Shown: in pieces, positions 36,845 through 44,930 of the stretch
Numbering within the stretch: position 1 is the first letter of the stretch
How the letters are laid out: the number at the start of each line of letters is the position of its first letter
Assembly (NCBI RefSeq): GCF_009759665.1
Contig: NZ_WQNE01000006.1
Location: forward strand, 124,001 to 188,000
Length of the DNA stretch: 64,000 nucleotides
Reading direction: 5' to 3'
Source: Bradyrhizobium cajani
GTDB lineage: Bacteria > Pseudomonadota > Alphaproteobacteria > Rhizobiales > Xanthobacteraceae
Translations under genes and position numbers: made by a program
The notes under the pieces: model-generated
Told to the model about the DNA's origin: nothing
What the model saw: the letters and a program-made list of their open reading frames with translations, nothing else
Database searches by the model: none

Positions 36845-37226
36845 TGTCGAAGAGTTGTTGCCGGAGGCCGACAGGGATTTTCTGTCCGCCGCCGGCTACG
36901 ACCACACAATCGAACGCGTCGGCCAGCAGGTTCACGTCGTAATCCGGAACTTCCCGCTGCCGCGTTACAAGCCGCAGAACGCCGATCTGCTGATCATCGT
37001 TCCGAGCGGCTACCCGAACGCGAAGCTCGACATGTTCTGGACTTTTCCGGACGTGTTCTTGCCGAATGGCGGCATCCCCGTGAAGGCCGACGTGCACGAA
37101 CAGCACGGCGGGCGCAACTGGCAGCGCTGGTCGCGGCACATCGCGGACGGCAAATGGCGTCCCGGCGTCGATAATCTGCGCAGCTACATGACGACCGTGA
37201 AGACGGAGCTGGCGAAAGGCCGCTGA
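36831..37226 (+). CDS. Prokaryotic E2-like protein (family E)
   Basis: E2 proteins carry the activated ubiquitin-like protein and pass it on. This 131-residue protein shows the E2 core of the prokaryotic family E: VHVVIRNFPLPRYKPQNADL, LLIIVPSGYPNAKLDMFW, then NWQRWSRHIADGKWRPGVDN and a final helix. There is no cysteine anywhere in the chain, so it cannot form the usual thioester. A Ser within RWSRH lies where the active-site region would be and is the obvious candidate if an oxyester is used instead. The GTG start (36831) overlaps the Ubl gene; its stop overlaps the E1 start (TGATG). Confidence 0.78.
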   Translation: MTVTDVEELLPEADRDFLSAAGYDHTIERVGQQVHVVIRNFPLPRYKPQNADLLIIVPSGYPNAKLDMFWTFPDVFLPNGGIPVKADVHEQHGGRNWQRWSRHIADGKWRPGVDNLRSYMTTVKTELAKGR

Positions 37227-38605
37227 TGCGCTACTCCGTCACGTTTCTCGAAAAGGATTACGAAGCGCTCGAAGCGCATCTGGCGGCCAGCACCGACGAA
37301 CAGGCCGCATTTCTCATCTGTAGAATTTCCCAGACCGACAACGAGACCAGGCTGCTTGTGCGCGCGTGCATCCCGGTAACCGGCGACGACATCATCGAGC
37401 AGTCGCCCGTGCACATGAAGATCGCGCCCCTTGCCTACATCCGCGCGATGAAGCGCGCGAACGACGAGAAGTCCTGTCTGATCTTCGCCCACTCCCACGC
37501 GAACGGCTATCTCGACCATTCCGATCAGGACTACATCGAGGAAGAGAAGCTGTTCAGGACCGCGTATACACGCATCCGGACGCAGGGCGTTCATGCCTCT
37601 CTCGTGCTGACCCGGCAGGGCTTCTCCAGCGCCCGCGTGTGGCTTCCGGATGGATCGACCGTAGATATCGAGCGCATCCGCATCATCGGACGGCGCGCCC
37701 GCTTTTGGTTCCCGAAGTCCGGCACGGTGGAGGTGCCCTCGTTCTTCGACCGCCAGGTCCGTGCGTTCGGCCCGGACATCCAGCGGCTTCTGTCGCGCCT
37801 GCGCGTCGGCATCGTTGGCGTCGGCGGCACCGGCTCATGCGTCCTTGAACAGCTCATCCGGCTCGGCGTCGGGACGATCATGATTTCCGATGGCGAGACG
37901 TTCGAGTCATCGAACGTCAACCGGGTCTACGGCTCTCGCGTCGTTGATGACACCCTTGCGAAGATCAAGATCGCGCAACGGCTGGCCGCCGATATCGGGC
38001 TTGGCACTAAGATTGAGCTGATCGACAAACCGGTCTCATATCAGTCTGCGCTGAAGAGATTCCGCGAGTGCGACATCGTCATGGGCTGCACCGACGACGA
38101 GCTTGGGCGTTCTTTGCTGAATTCCTTCGCCATTTACTACTACGTTCCGGTCTTCGACATGGGGGTGAAGATCGATTCGGAAGACGGTGTCATTCGATCC
38201 ATTCAGGGGCGCGTCACGACCCTGATGAACGGCGCGGCCTGCCTGCATTGCCGTGGCCGTATCTCCGCTGAACGCGTTGCGGCGCAGGCGAAGTGTGAGA
38301 CGGATCCCGAAGGCGCAAAGGCGCTGGAAGACGAAGGCTACCTGCCGGAGCTCGGCGACCCGGCACCGGCTGTGGTCGCGTTCACGACCACGATTGCCGC
38401 CGGCGCCGTGACAGAGTTTCTGCATCGCCTGACCGGCTTCATGGGCCCGGACCGGGAAAGCACCGAGGTCATCTTCCTCATCGATCAAACTCGGATACGC
38501 ACAAACAACATCGCATCGCAGCATGATTGCTTTTGCGCGGACAGCTATCATTGGGGCCGGGGCGACGTTCGTCCCTTCCTCGACACGACTTGGCGCACCG
38601 AATGA
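37226..38605 (+). CDS. JAB peptidase fused to E1-like (ThiF) adenylyltransferase
   Basis: This is a two-domain enzyme of a bacterial ubiquitin-like pathway. Residues 1-150 are a JAB/JAMM zinc isopeptidase with a complete motif: HSH at 89-91, Ser 99 and Asp 102 (AHSHANGYLDHSDQD). Residues ~175-430 are a ThiF/E1 domain with the nucleotide loop VGIVGVGGTGSC (near 194-205), the Asp and Asn/Arg of ISDGETFESSNVNRVYGSR, and the CTDDE site. CLHC and CFC pairs further on may bind zinc. The enzyme would adenylate the Ubl C-terminus and also trim or remove it. Its stop overlaps the next gene by ATGA. Length 459 is as expected for the fused form. Confidence 0.88.
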   Translation: MRYSVTFLEKDYEALEAHLAASTDEQAAFLICRISQTDNETRLLVRACIPVTGDDIIEQSPVHMKIAPLAYIRAMKRANDEKSCLIFAHSHANGYLDHSDQDYIEEEKLFRTAYTRIRTQGVHASLVLTRQGFSSARVWLPDGSTVDIERIRIIGRRARFWFPKSGTVEVPSFFDRQVRAFGPDIQRLLSRLRVGIVGVGGTGSCVLEQLIRLGVGTIMISDGETFESSNVNRVYGSRVVDDTLAKIKIAQRLAADIGLGTKIELIDKPVSYQSALKRFRECDIVMGCTDDELGRSLLNSFAIYYYVPVFDMGVKIDSEDGVIRSIQGRVTTLMNGAACLHCRGRISAERVAAQAKCETDPEGAKALEDEGYLPELGDPAPAVVAFTTTIAAGAVTEFLHRLTGFMGPDRESTEVIFLIDQTRIRTNNIASQHDCFCADSYHWGRGDVRPFLDTTWRTE

Positions 38606-38958
38606 AGAATCTGATTACGTGGTTTTGGAATTTTTGGCTCTATCTCTGGAGTCTGCGGCCTTGGTCTCACCGACGCCACGAGATTTCGACGATTGTCCAT
38701 GTCGGCAGCCGGTCGGAGCTTCCGGATAAGCTGGGGCGCACTCTTTACATCGTGGGCGATCCCGCGAAATGGGCGATCCTGCAATGCCCATGCGGGTGCG
38801 GCGACACAATCGACGTGAACCTGATGAAATCCCGCAATCCCGTCTGGCGATTCTCTGTCGCAAACGGGAAGCCTAGTTTCCATCCCTCGCTTTGGGTGCC
38901 TGCTGAAAAATGCGGTGCTCACTTCTGGATCAGGGACGGAAAGATCATCTGGGTGTAG
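38602..38958 (+). CDS. DUF6527-family protein of the Ubl operon
   Basis: This 118-residue protein has a very aromatic N-terminus (KNLITWFWNFWLYLWSLRPW) that could insert in or lie on the membrane, then a compact domain with a Cys cluster (LQCPCGCGDTI) likely to bind zinc, and Trp/His-rich strands (FHPSLWVPAEKCGAHFWIRD). Proteins of this family are found as the last core gene of multiubiquitin-E2-E1 operons; a role as metal-dependent protease or target recogniser has been proposed, and I cannot tell which. It starts in the stop of the E1-JAB gene. Confidence 0.8.
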   Translation: MKNLITWFWNFWLYLWSLRPWSHRRHEISTIVHVGSRSELPDKLGRTLYIVGDPAKWAILQCPCGCGDTIDVNLMKSRNPVWRFSVANGKPSFHPSLWVPAEKCGAHFWIRDGKIIWV

Positions 38959-38961
38959 CAA

Positions 38962-39429
38962 ATGGCTCAAATCCTGATTCTCGGATGGGGCTCCCTGATC
39001 TGGCGTCCGGATGAACTGAAAACTGTCGGCGACTGGTCGCTCGATGGCCCAACGCTGCCGATCGAGTTCGAATAACAAACGCCTGACGCTCGTCATCGAC
39101 GAGGCCAATGGCGTTCCGATCAGGACCCGGTCTATCCAGAGCGCGTGCGAAACGCTTGAGGATGCAATTGAGAACCTCCGTGTTCGTGAAGGTGCGCCAT
39201 CTGCGAAGGGCATTGGTTACGCGGACATCAACGATGGACGTTCAGCGGCACCGCGCTCGAGCGACACAAAGCGGCTGCACATGAAATTGCTAGTTGGGGA
39301 AAGACGAGGAACGCAGATGCAGTAATCTGGACAGCTATCGGGCCACGCTGGCCGCTCGAAGGAAGCTTCAGCGTGGAAGCTGCGGCCAGGTACTTATTGA
39401 ACTTGCGGGAACCCGAGCGCGCGCAGTAG
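38962..39429 (+). pseudogene. Gamma-glutamylcyclotransferase-like gene, two frameshifts
   Basis: The ATG three bases after the DUF6527 stop begins MAQILILGWGSLIWRPDELK, the YGSL-type nucleotide-fold start of gamma-glutamylcyclotransferase-like proteins (here WGSLIW). A frameshift near 39060 leads to NNKRLTLVIDEANGVPIRTR and IENLRVREGAPSAKGIGYAD; a second near 39240 leads to GTALERHKAAAHEIASWGKT and PRWPLEGSFSVEAAARYLLN, stop at 39427. All three frames read as one protein of about 155 residues. It follows the Ubl operon directly and was probably its last gene. Confidence 0.7.
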
Positions 39430-39616
39430 CTCATGATTGACGGCATGCCAAGTCGGCCACAAATGCAGTACAAGGGCCCAACACCGAGACGATTCAGATG
39501 TCGTTGCGTAAAGCGAATCACGAGATGCGGCCCAGGCATCACCAAAACTATTCCACAATCGCAGAATACTGCGTCTTCGCCACCGCGACGATCAACTTCG
39601 TTGCTCAGACGCTTCT

Positions 39617-39906
39617 CGGAGACTTTAGTGCGCGAACCGCTGCTCGATTTGACCGTCGATGACGTCGCACCATCGGGTGCGAGCCTGACTGCCTATGACG
39701 AGGAGCATTTAGCTACATACTGGCGGCTGCTTGACGCGGATGCTGAGGGTGGAGATTGGCGTGAGGTCACGCGCGTTGTTCTTCACATTGATCCAGCCTG
39801 CGAATGGAATCGAGCTCGTCGCGCTTATGACAGCCATCTCGCCAGGGCACAGTGGATAGCAGATGACGGTTATCGGCAGCTTCTCCGCAGTAGTGCTCCG
39901 AGTTAG
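39617..39906 (+). pseudogene. DUF2285-type C-terminal fragment
   Basis: The end of this frame reads DPACEWNRARRAYDSHLARA followed by QWIADDGYRQLL, the typical C-terminus of the DUF2285 proteins that sit in transfer regions of rhizobial integrative elements. The N-terminal helix-turn-helix part is missing. A hairpin (39940-39957, AAGCCGA/TCGGCTT) follows the stop. Confidence 0.6.
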
Positions 39907-40304
39907 ACGGGTGGACTAAGTCGCGGCACATGACCGATCAAGCCGATTTGTCGGCTTATTGGACTTTAATGGGCCGAGCTCGAACAATTGGGCCCAATCA
40001 GAAGAGCCATCACTGTCCTCTACCCGGCGACGTAGCAAGGATGAGAATGCCTATCGCGTGATCTCTGGTGACGCCAGCACCAGCTATCGTTCCAACGGCG
40101 TCGCGGACCATTTGTTCTCAGGGGGCGCACAGCTCGTGGCGGGCACCACCACGGGAGCAGCGTCGGCTGGTGGAACGGCAGGCCGAGTTCGCGACCGACG
40201 CCGGCGACCCGCGGGAGGCTCTGCCACAGCGCTACGCCGCGCCGCATCAGACATTGTCAGAAGTCCGACAACGGAACGCTTTCTAAGCCGGACAACAGCT
40301 GCCC
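39907..40304. other. Stretch without a supported gene
   Basis: Apart from the hairpin at 39940-39957 I see no gene. It precedes the possible tts box and the IS5-type element. Confidence 0.4.
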
Positions 40305-40332
40305 GTCAGCTCGCCATCAGCTTGTCTGGGTA
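40305..40332 (+). promoter_or_regulatory. Possible degenerate tts box upstream of nopT
   Basis: GTCAGCT-N7-AGCT has the palindrome arms and spacing of a tts box and is followed by a TA at the expected distance, but the central TCGAA is not kept. It lies just before the IS5-type insertion that separates it from nopT. Confidence 0.3.
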
Positions 40333-40377
40333 TCCTCGCAGCAGGGCCTAAACAGCCCGAATTGATGCGTAGAGACT

Positions 40378-41213
40378 AGAACCTATCTCAAAATTGTCGG
40401 AACAAGATCAGCAGGCAAGCGAGCTGGACGAAGCCGAGAAAATTCTGCGGATAGAACTCCCATCGGACCAGCAAACGCCGTCGCCATTTGTATCCAGGCG
40501 AAGAAGCGTTCAACCAGCCAGCGTCGCGCATAACGACGAAGCCTGCGGCCGTCTTGGGTCAGCGACCTCACCCGATTTGAACGATGTGGCGCGATCATCT
40601 CGATGCCCTGTGACCGCAGCTCTTCGTCGAGCGCATCGCTGTCATAGGCGCGATCGCCGATCAGGTGCTCTGGTTTAGCCTCGATCATGTAGAAATCGAA
40701 GCAGAGCTGCACCCAAGCGCACCTCGTGATGGTTCGCAGCATGGGTGCTCACCGAAAGCGGCAAGCCATGGCGATCCACAATCGCCATGATTTTAAGACC
40801 TTTTCCACGTCTCGTCGGGCCGATCTCTGCGCCGCCGCCTTTGGCCATCGCAAAGGTTGCGTCGATGAAACACTCTTCCTCATCGAGCGCGCCTTTATCG
40901 CGAAGTTCGTTGGCGATATCGGTCAAAATGCGTCGCAACACTTCACTGCGACACCAACTCTGAAAACGACGATGCACGGTCTTATAGTTCGGATAGCACT
41001 GCGGCAGCATGTGCCACTGCGCGCCGGTATTCAGAATCCAAAGAACGGCTTCCAGAACCTGGCGTGCCGCAATAGGCTTCCGGCCCGGCCGTCCATCAGC
41101 AATGTGCTCTTCCGGAAAGTGCTTCCGAATGCGCTCCCATTGTCCGTCCGCCAGTCGAATCATCTTCCCTTTATAGCCGATCGAGTCTGATCTTCAATTT
41201 TGAGATAGGTTCT
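40378..41213 (-). mobile_element. IS5-family insertion sequence (836 bp)
   Basis: The element is bounded by perfect 19-bp inverted repeats starting AGAACCTATCTCAAAATTG (40378-40396; mirrored at 41195-41213). The flanks read GACT before and AGAC after, so a short target of the TA/CTAG kind is likely. The transposase gene fills it in the minus direction. The insertion point is inside the nopT reading frame. Confidence 0.88.
40383..41163 (-). CDS. IS5-family transposase in two overlapping frames
   Basis: The first frame (41163-40675) starts MIRLADGQWERIRKHFPEEH and holds the first catalytic Asp in CFIDATFAMAKGGG. The second (40742-40383) continues FDFYMIEAKPEHLIGDRAYD, with the second Asp in IGDRAYDSD and the final Glu in YARRWLVERFFAWIQ. 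The DDE triad is complete across both. IS5-type elements of this subgroup make the full enzyme by programmed ribosomal frameshifting in the overlap, so this is the normal form of the gene and not damage. The full product would be about 255 residues. Confidence 0.83.
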
Positions 41214-42033
41214 AGACAAGCTGACGAACCGAGTCAGTCGGTTGATAGCGGCAGCTTTACGGAAACACTTGCAGGTCTCGCGCCTCAGTGGAGCTCACAA
41301 CCGGGGGAGTTGCCTGACAAGATGGGGGCCTGCTGCAGCAAGCCACATACCTCGGATGCAAACGTTCACACTTCTAGCGCCTCCGACCCCAGTACATCCT
41401 TTCCAGAGAGTCCGGCCACCTCCTTGTTTGAATACAGAACAGCCGACCTGCGTGATGCGAATGTGGACGGCATCTGCGTTGGGCTGACTGCGGAGTGGTT
41501 CCGCCATCTTAACAACAGCCCATCAACCCGAATGAGTGCGCTCACGCCCGGATCGCAAACGCACGCCTCAGCGGCTGAACGGCAGCAGCAATATCAAAAT
41601 CTCAAGGATCAGTTGCGGAGCAGGGGAGCAGGATCTTCTCAGGCCGACCTTCAGGCACAAAATACCATTTTGGAGGACGCAGGCTTGGAACCGGCTGGAG
41701 AAGAGAAGAGATTCGCATTCGGCAAGTCTTCGAACGTCAAGCGCATGGTGAACGAAATCAACGAAGATGGATCGAACCATTTGCTCAGCTTGTATTTCGC
41801 CGAAGGCGGCGCACACACGATCGCGACGTCGGCCTCGAATGGAAGGAACCACGGTTTTCGACCCTAACTATGGAGAATTTACTGTTCGATCAGATCCGGA
41901 CCAGATGGCTTCATTGTTACAAAGCCTCGCCAATCGCTACAGGAAGCCGACGGGCAGCATTTATCGACAATCACGACGCAAAGGATGCAGTGAGTTGGGC
42001 CTTCAGGCCGGTGGTGATTGGCGCCTCCTGTGA
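41214..42033 (+). pseudogene. nopT: NopT-type cysteine protease effector, cut by IS and frameshifted
   Basis: NopT is a type III effector protease of the YopT/AvrPphB (C58) family that acts in plant cells. The frame enters directly from the IS edge (DEPSQSVDSGSFTETLAGLA), reaches the self-cleavage and lipidation site DKMGACC, then the catalytic Cys (NVDGICVGLTAEWFRH) and His (YFAEGGAHTIATSASNG). One extra base after this, near 41850, moves the catalytic Asp (TTVFDPNYGEFTV) into another frame, and the C-terminus is changed too. The N-terminal secretion signal and start codon are cut off by the IS5-type element. Two independent lesions mean it is not functional as a secreted protease. Confidence 0.85.
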
Positions 42034-42386
42034 AGGCACGATACGTCGGCCGGCGGTCGGGGCGCCGGCCCCCCGCTATCCATGACAGCCGGCACAAATT
42101 GTAATTCTGTTTCGGAATAACCGCCTGCGGTTTCTCTCTCAACTGACGCCGCCAAGAAACAATTGCTGCGGCGACAATCCATGCCGTCCGCTATCAAACC
42201 GCGCGCTTGATCCAGACCGACTGTGCGCAAGGCATGACTTTCCACGACATCAGCTTTCGTTCGAAGCACGTAAAACCGAGGCATCGATAAGGGTTCAGCC
42301 AGGATGTGCCCCTCACAAGCAGCCGGGGATCGGGCAGGCTCCGCGTTTGCGATGCGATCCAGATCGTCGAGCGGAAGAACTCAGCA
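42034..42386. other. Stretch between nopT and the IS21 element
   Basis: No gene is supported. The minus strand has a protein-like run (GTSWLNPYRCLGFTCFERKL, MSWKVMPCAQSVWIKRA) that I cannot place. Confidence 0.4.
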
Positions 42387-42569
42387 TGCGGATTCCGCTC
42401 GATGTCGCCCAGCATTCCGAGATGATCTCGCCCACCTTTCCGATTTGAAGTCGCCCACCCATTCCGAGATGATGTCGCCCACCATTCCGGGATGATGTCG
42501 CCCGGGTGACGACGCCTCTTCTGGCTCCCATAGGGTCCGTCCTTTCGGCTTTGCGAAGGGGGACCCTGG

Positions 42570-43726
42570 ATGCCGACGGAGAGGCTTGCGATGCGCCGTG
42601 TGCGCGATGTGATCAGGATGAAGGCGGCTGGGCTGCCGAGCCGCGAGATTGCTCGGCGGATGGGCGCGGCGCCCTCGACCGTGCGCCTGACCATCCGGCG
42701 GTTCGAGGCCGCAGGCCTGAGCTGGCCGTTGCCCGACGAACTCACGGACACGGCCCTGGAGGCCCGCCTGTTCGCCAAGACCGGCAACGGTAACCGGCAG
42801 GGTCATCGCCGCATCGCCGAGCCCGACTGGGCGGCGGTGCACCGCGAGCTCAAGCGCAAGCACGTGACGCTGTCGATCCTGTGGGAGGAATACGTCGGCG
42901 CCGAGTCCGGCGGATACCGGTACTCGCGCTTCTGCGAGCTTTACCGCGCCTGGGAGGGACGCCTGTCGGTGACGATGCGCCAGGCGCACGTGGCCGGCGA
43001 CAAGCTGTTTGTCAACTACGCGGGCGACGGCGTACCGGTGGTGGTCGACCGCCTCACCGGCGAGCGGAGGACGGCGCAGATCTTCGTCGCCGTGCTCGGC
43101 GCCGAGCTTCACCTACGCGCAGGCGACGTGGACGCAGGGGCTCGCCGACTGGATTAGCGCCCATGTTGGCGCCTTCGCGGCGATCGGCGGCGTCCCGGCG
43201 CTCTTGGTGCCTGACAACACCAAAGTCGCAGTCATCAAGGCGAGCCTCTACGACCCGCAGATCGATCGCACCTATGCGAGATGGCCGCGCATTACGGCAC
43301 GGCCGTCTTGCCGGCGCGACCGCGCAAGCCGCGCGATGAGGCCAAGGTCGAGCAGGCCGTCCTCATCATCGAGCGCTGGCTGCTCGGCCGCCTGCGCCAC
43401 CGCGTCTTCTACAGCCTCGCGGAGGTCAACGCAGCGATCGGCGAGTTGCTCACCAGGCTCAACGAGGAGCGGCCGATCCGACGGCTCGGCGTGACGCGCC
43501 GCAAGGCTTCCGCGCCTGCCTCGGCATCCTCAGGCTCGCCGCCTCCTATGGGCGCGAACGGCTGGACGCGGCGGCTGTGCGGGCGATCGACATCGGCGCG
43601 CGCACCTATGGCTCGGTCAAGTCGATCCTCGCCAACAATCTCGATCGGCGTCCTGCTCACCAGCGCTCCGCGGACGATGCGCCGATCCTGCATGCCAACA
43701 TCCGCGGACCGCGCTACTACAATTAG
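42570..43726 (+). pseudogene. istA: IstA-type IS21 transposase, broken
   Basis: IstA is the DDE transposase of IS21. The first frame has the helix-turn-helix start (MRRVRDVIRMKAAGLPSREI) and FVNYAGDGVPVVVDRLTGER with the first Asp. A frameshift near 43110 gives FTYAQATWTQGLADWISAHV and [20 protein letters not shown]; another near 43280 gives [20 protein letters not shown] and [20 protein letters not shown]. About 100 residues of the C-terminal half are then missing before [20 protein letters not shown] ... GPRYYN at the stop. Two frameshifts plus an internal deletion make it inactive. Confidence 0.83.
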
Positions 43727-43737
43727 GAGACCATCCT

Positions 43738-44480
43738 TTGCTCACCCATCCGACCCTCGACCGCCTCAACGCCCTTGGCCTCCACTGCATGGCCAAGGCC
43801 TTCGCCGACATCGAAGCTGCCGGTGAGGCTGGCAGCCTCGGTCACGCCGAATGGCTTGCTCTGCTGCTCGAACGTGAAGCCTCGCTGCGGCACGACAAAC
43901 GGCTCGCCACTCGCCTGCGCTACGCCAAGCTGCGCCAGCAGGCGTGCGTCGAGGACATTGACTACCGCACACCGCGCGGCCTCGACCGCCCACTGTTTGC
44001 CAAGCTTGTCGAGGGACGCTGGATCGACGACCATGCCAACCTGCTGATCTGCGGCCCGGCCGGCGTCGGCAAGAGCTGGCTCGCCTCGGCGCTCGGCCAC
44101 AAGGCCTGCCGTGACAATCGCTCCGTGCTCTATCAACGTGTTCCGCGGCTGTTCGATGATCTGGCACTTGCCCGCGGCGACGGCCGCCATCCACGCCTAT
44201 TGCGCGGCCTCGGCCGTGTCGATCTGCTGATCCTCGATGATTGGGGCTCGAACCGCTCGATGCCGGCGCCCGTCATGACCTCCTGGAAATCCTCGAAGAT
44301 CGCTACGGTCACCGTTCCACCATCGTCACAAGCCAGCTCCCCGTGGACCAGTGGCATCTGCTCATTGGAGATCCCACCTACGCCGACGCCGTGCTCGATC
44401 GCCTCGTCCACAATGCTCATCGGCTCGATCTCACCGGCGAGAGCCTGCGCCGAACTCGGCAATCCGCCCGAAAGACCTGA
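43738..44480 (+). pseudogene. istB: IstB-type ATPase of the IS21 element, frameshifted
   Basis: IstB is the AAA+ helper ATPase of IS21 transposition. The TTG start after AGGAG gives [20 protein letters not shown], then Walker A GPAGVGKSW and Walker B VDLLILDDWG. At the G-run there (near 44238) one G appears to be missing, and the true continuation (LEPLDAGARHDLLEILEDRY, HRSTIVTSQLPVDQWHLLIG) is in the next frame to a stop at 44480. The original frame runs on to 44592 as unrelated text. Confidence 0.83.
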
Positions 44481-44930
44481 GCCCGTAACGCTGTGGACAT
44501 GCCGCTTCACTTGGACAACGCCAGGCGTTGCCCACATGCCCACAGCAACCGCAGAAGAAGAAAAACAGGTTGAAGTCGCGATTCCAGATTGACCACGCGG
44601 CTTGACCGATGCCAGAGAACCAGCCGGCCAGAACGCCTCGTCACCGGGCGAGATCAAATCGGAAAGGTGGGCGACATCGTCTCGGAATCGCCGAGCGACT
44701 TCATATCGGTACACGGGCGACTTCGTCGGAATCGGCACTCTCCCTGGGCGTTAAGCGAAAGACGTCGGCAGTTTACATGATTGGGGGCGCCGGTCTGACA
44801 GATGTGGTTATGGATCGCCTGCCCGATTTTCGCATCCGCCAGGTCCCGGACGACGCAAAGGAGGATCGTTATGGTCGTAAGGCGCTGCGGCGTGGGCGGC
44901 GGCGATCAAGGTGAGACCTCGTATTGCCTC

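Larger units (their letters stand above)
42387..44737 (+). mobile_element. IS21-family element, damaged
   Basis: Imperfect terminal inverted repeats start TGCGGATTCCGCTCGATGTC at 42387 and mirror at 44715-44737. Inside each end is a run of further copies of a ~25-base unit with TCGCCC and CATTCCG (left 42401-42510, right 44640-44720), as IS21 elements carry multiple transposase-binding repeats. Between them are istA and istB, both broken, so the element cannot move itself. No clear target duplication is visible. Confidence 0.75.

Noticed and set aside
40383..41163. IS5-type transposase in two frames as a pseudogene
   Set aside because: Elements of this group normally encode the transposase in two overlapping frames.
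41195..41232. Minus-strand GTCAGCTTGTC next to the IS5-type end as a split tts box
   Set aside because: It lies inside the nopT coding sequence and points the wrong way; the second half is not found across the insertion.
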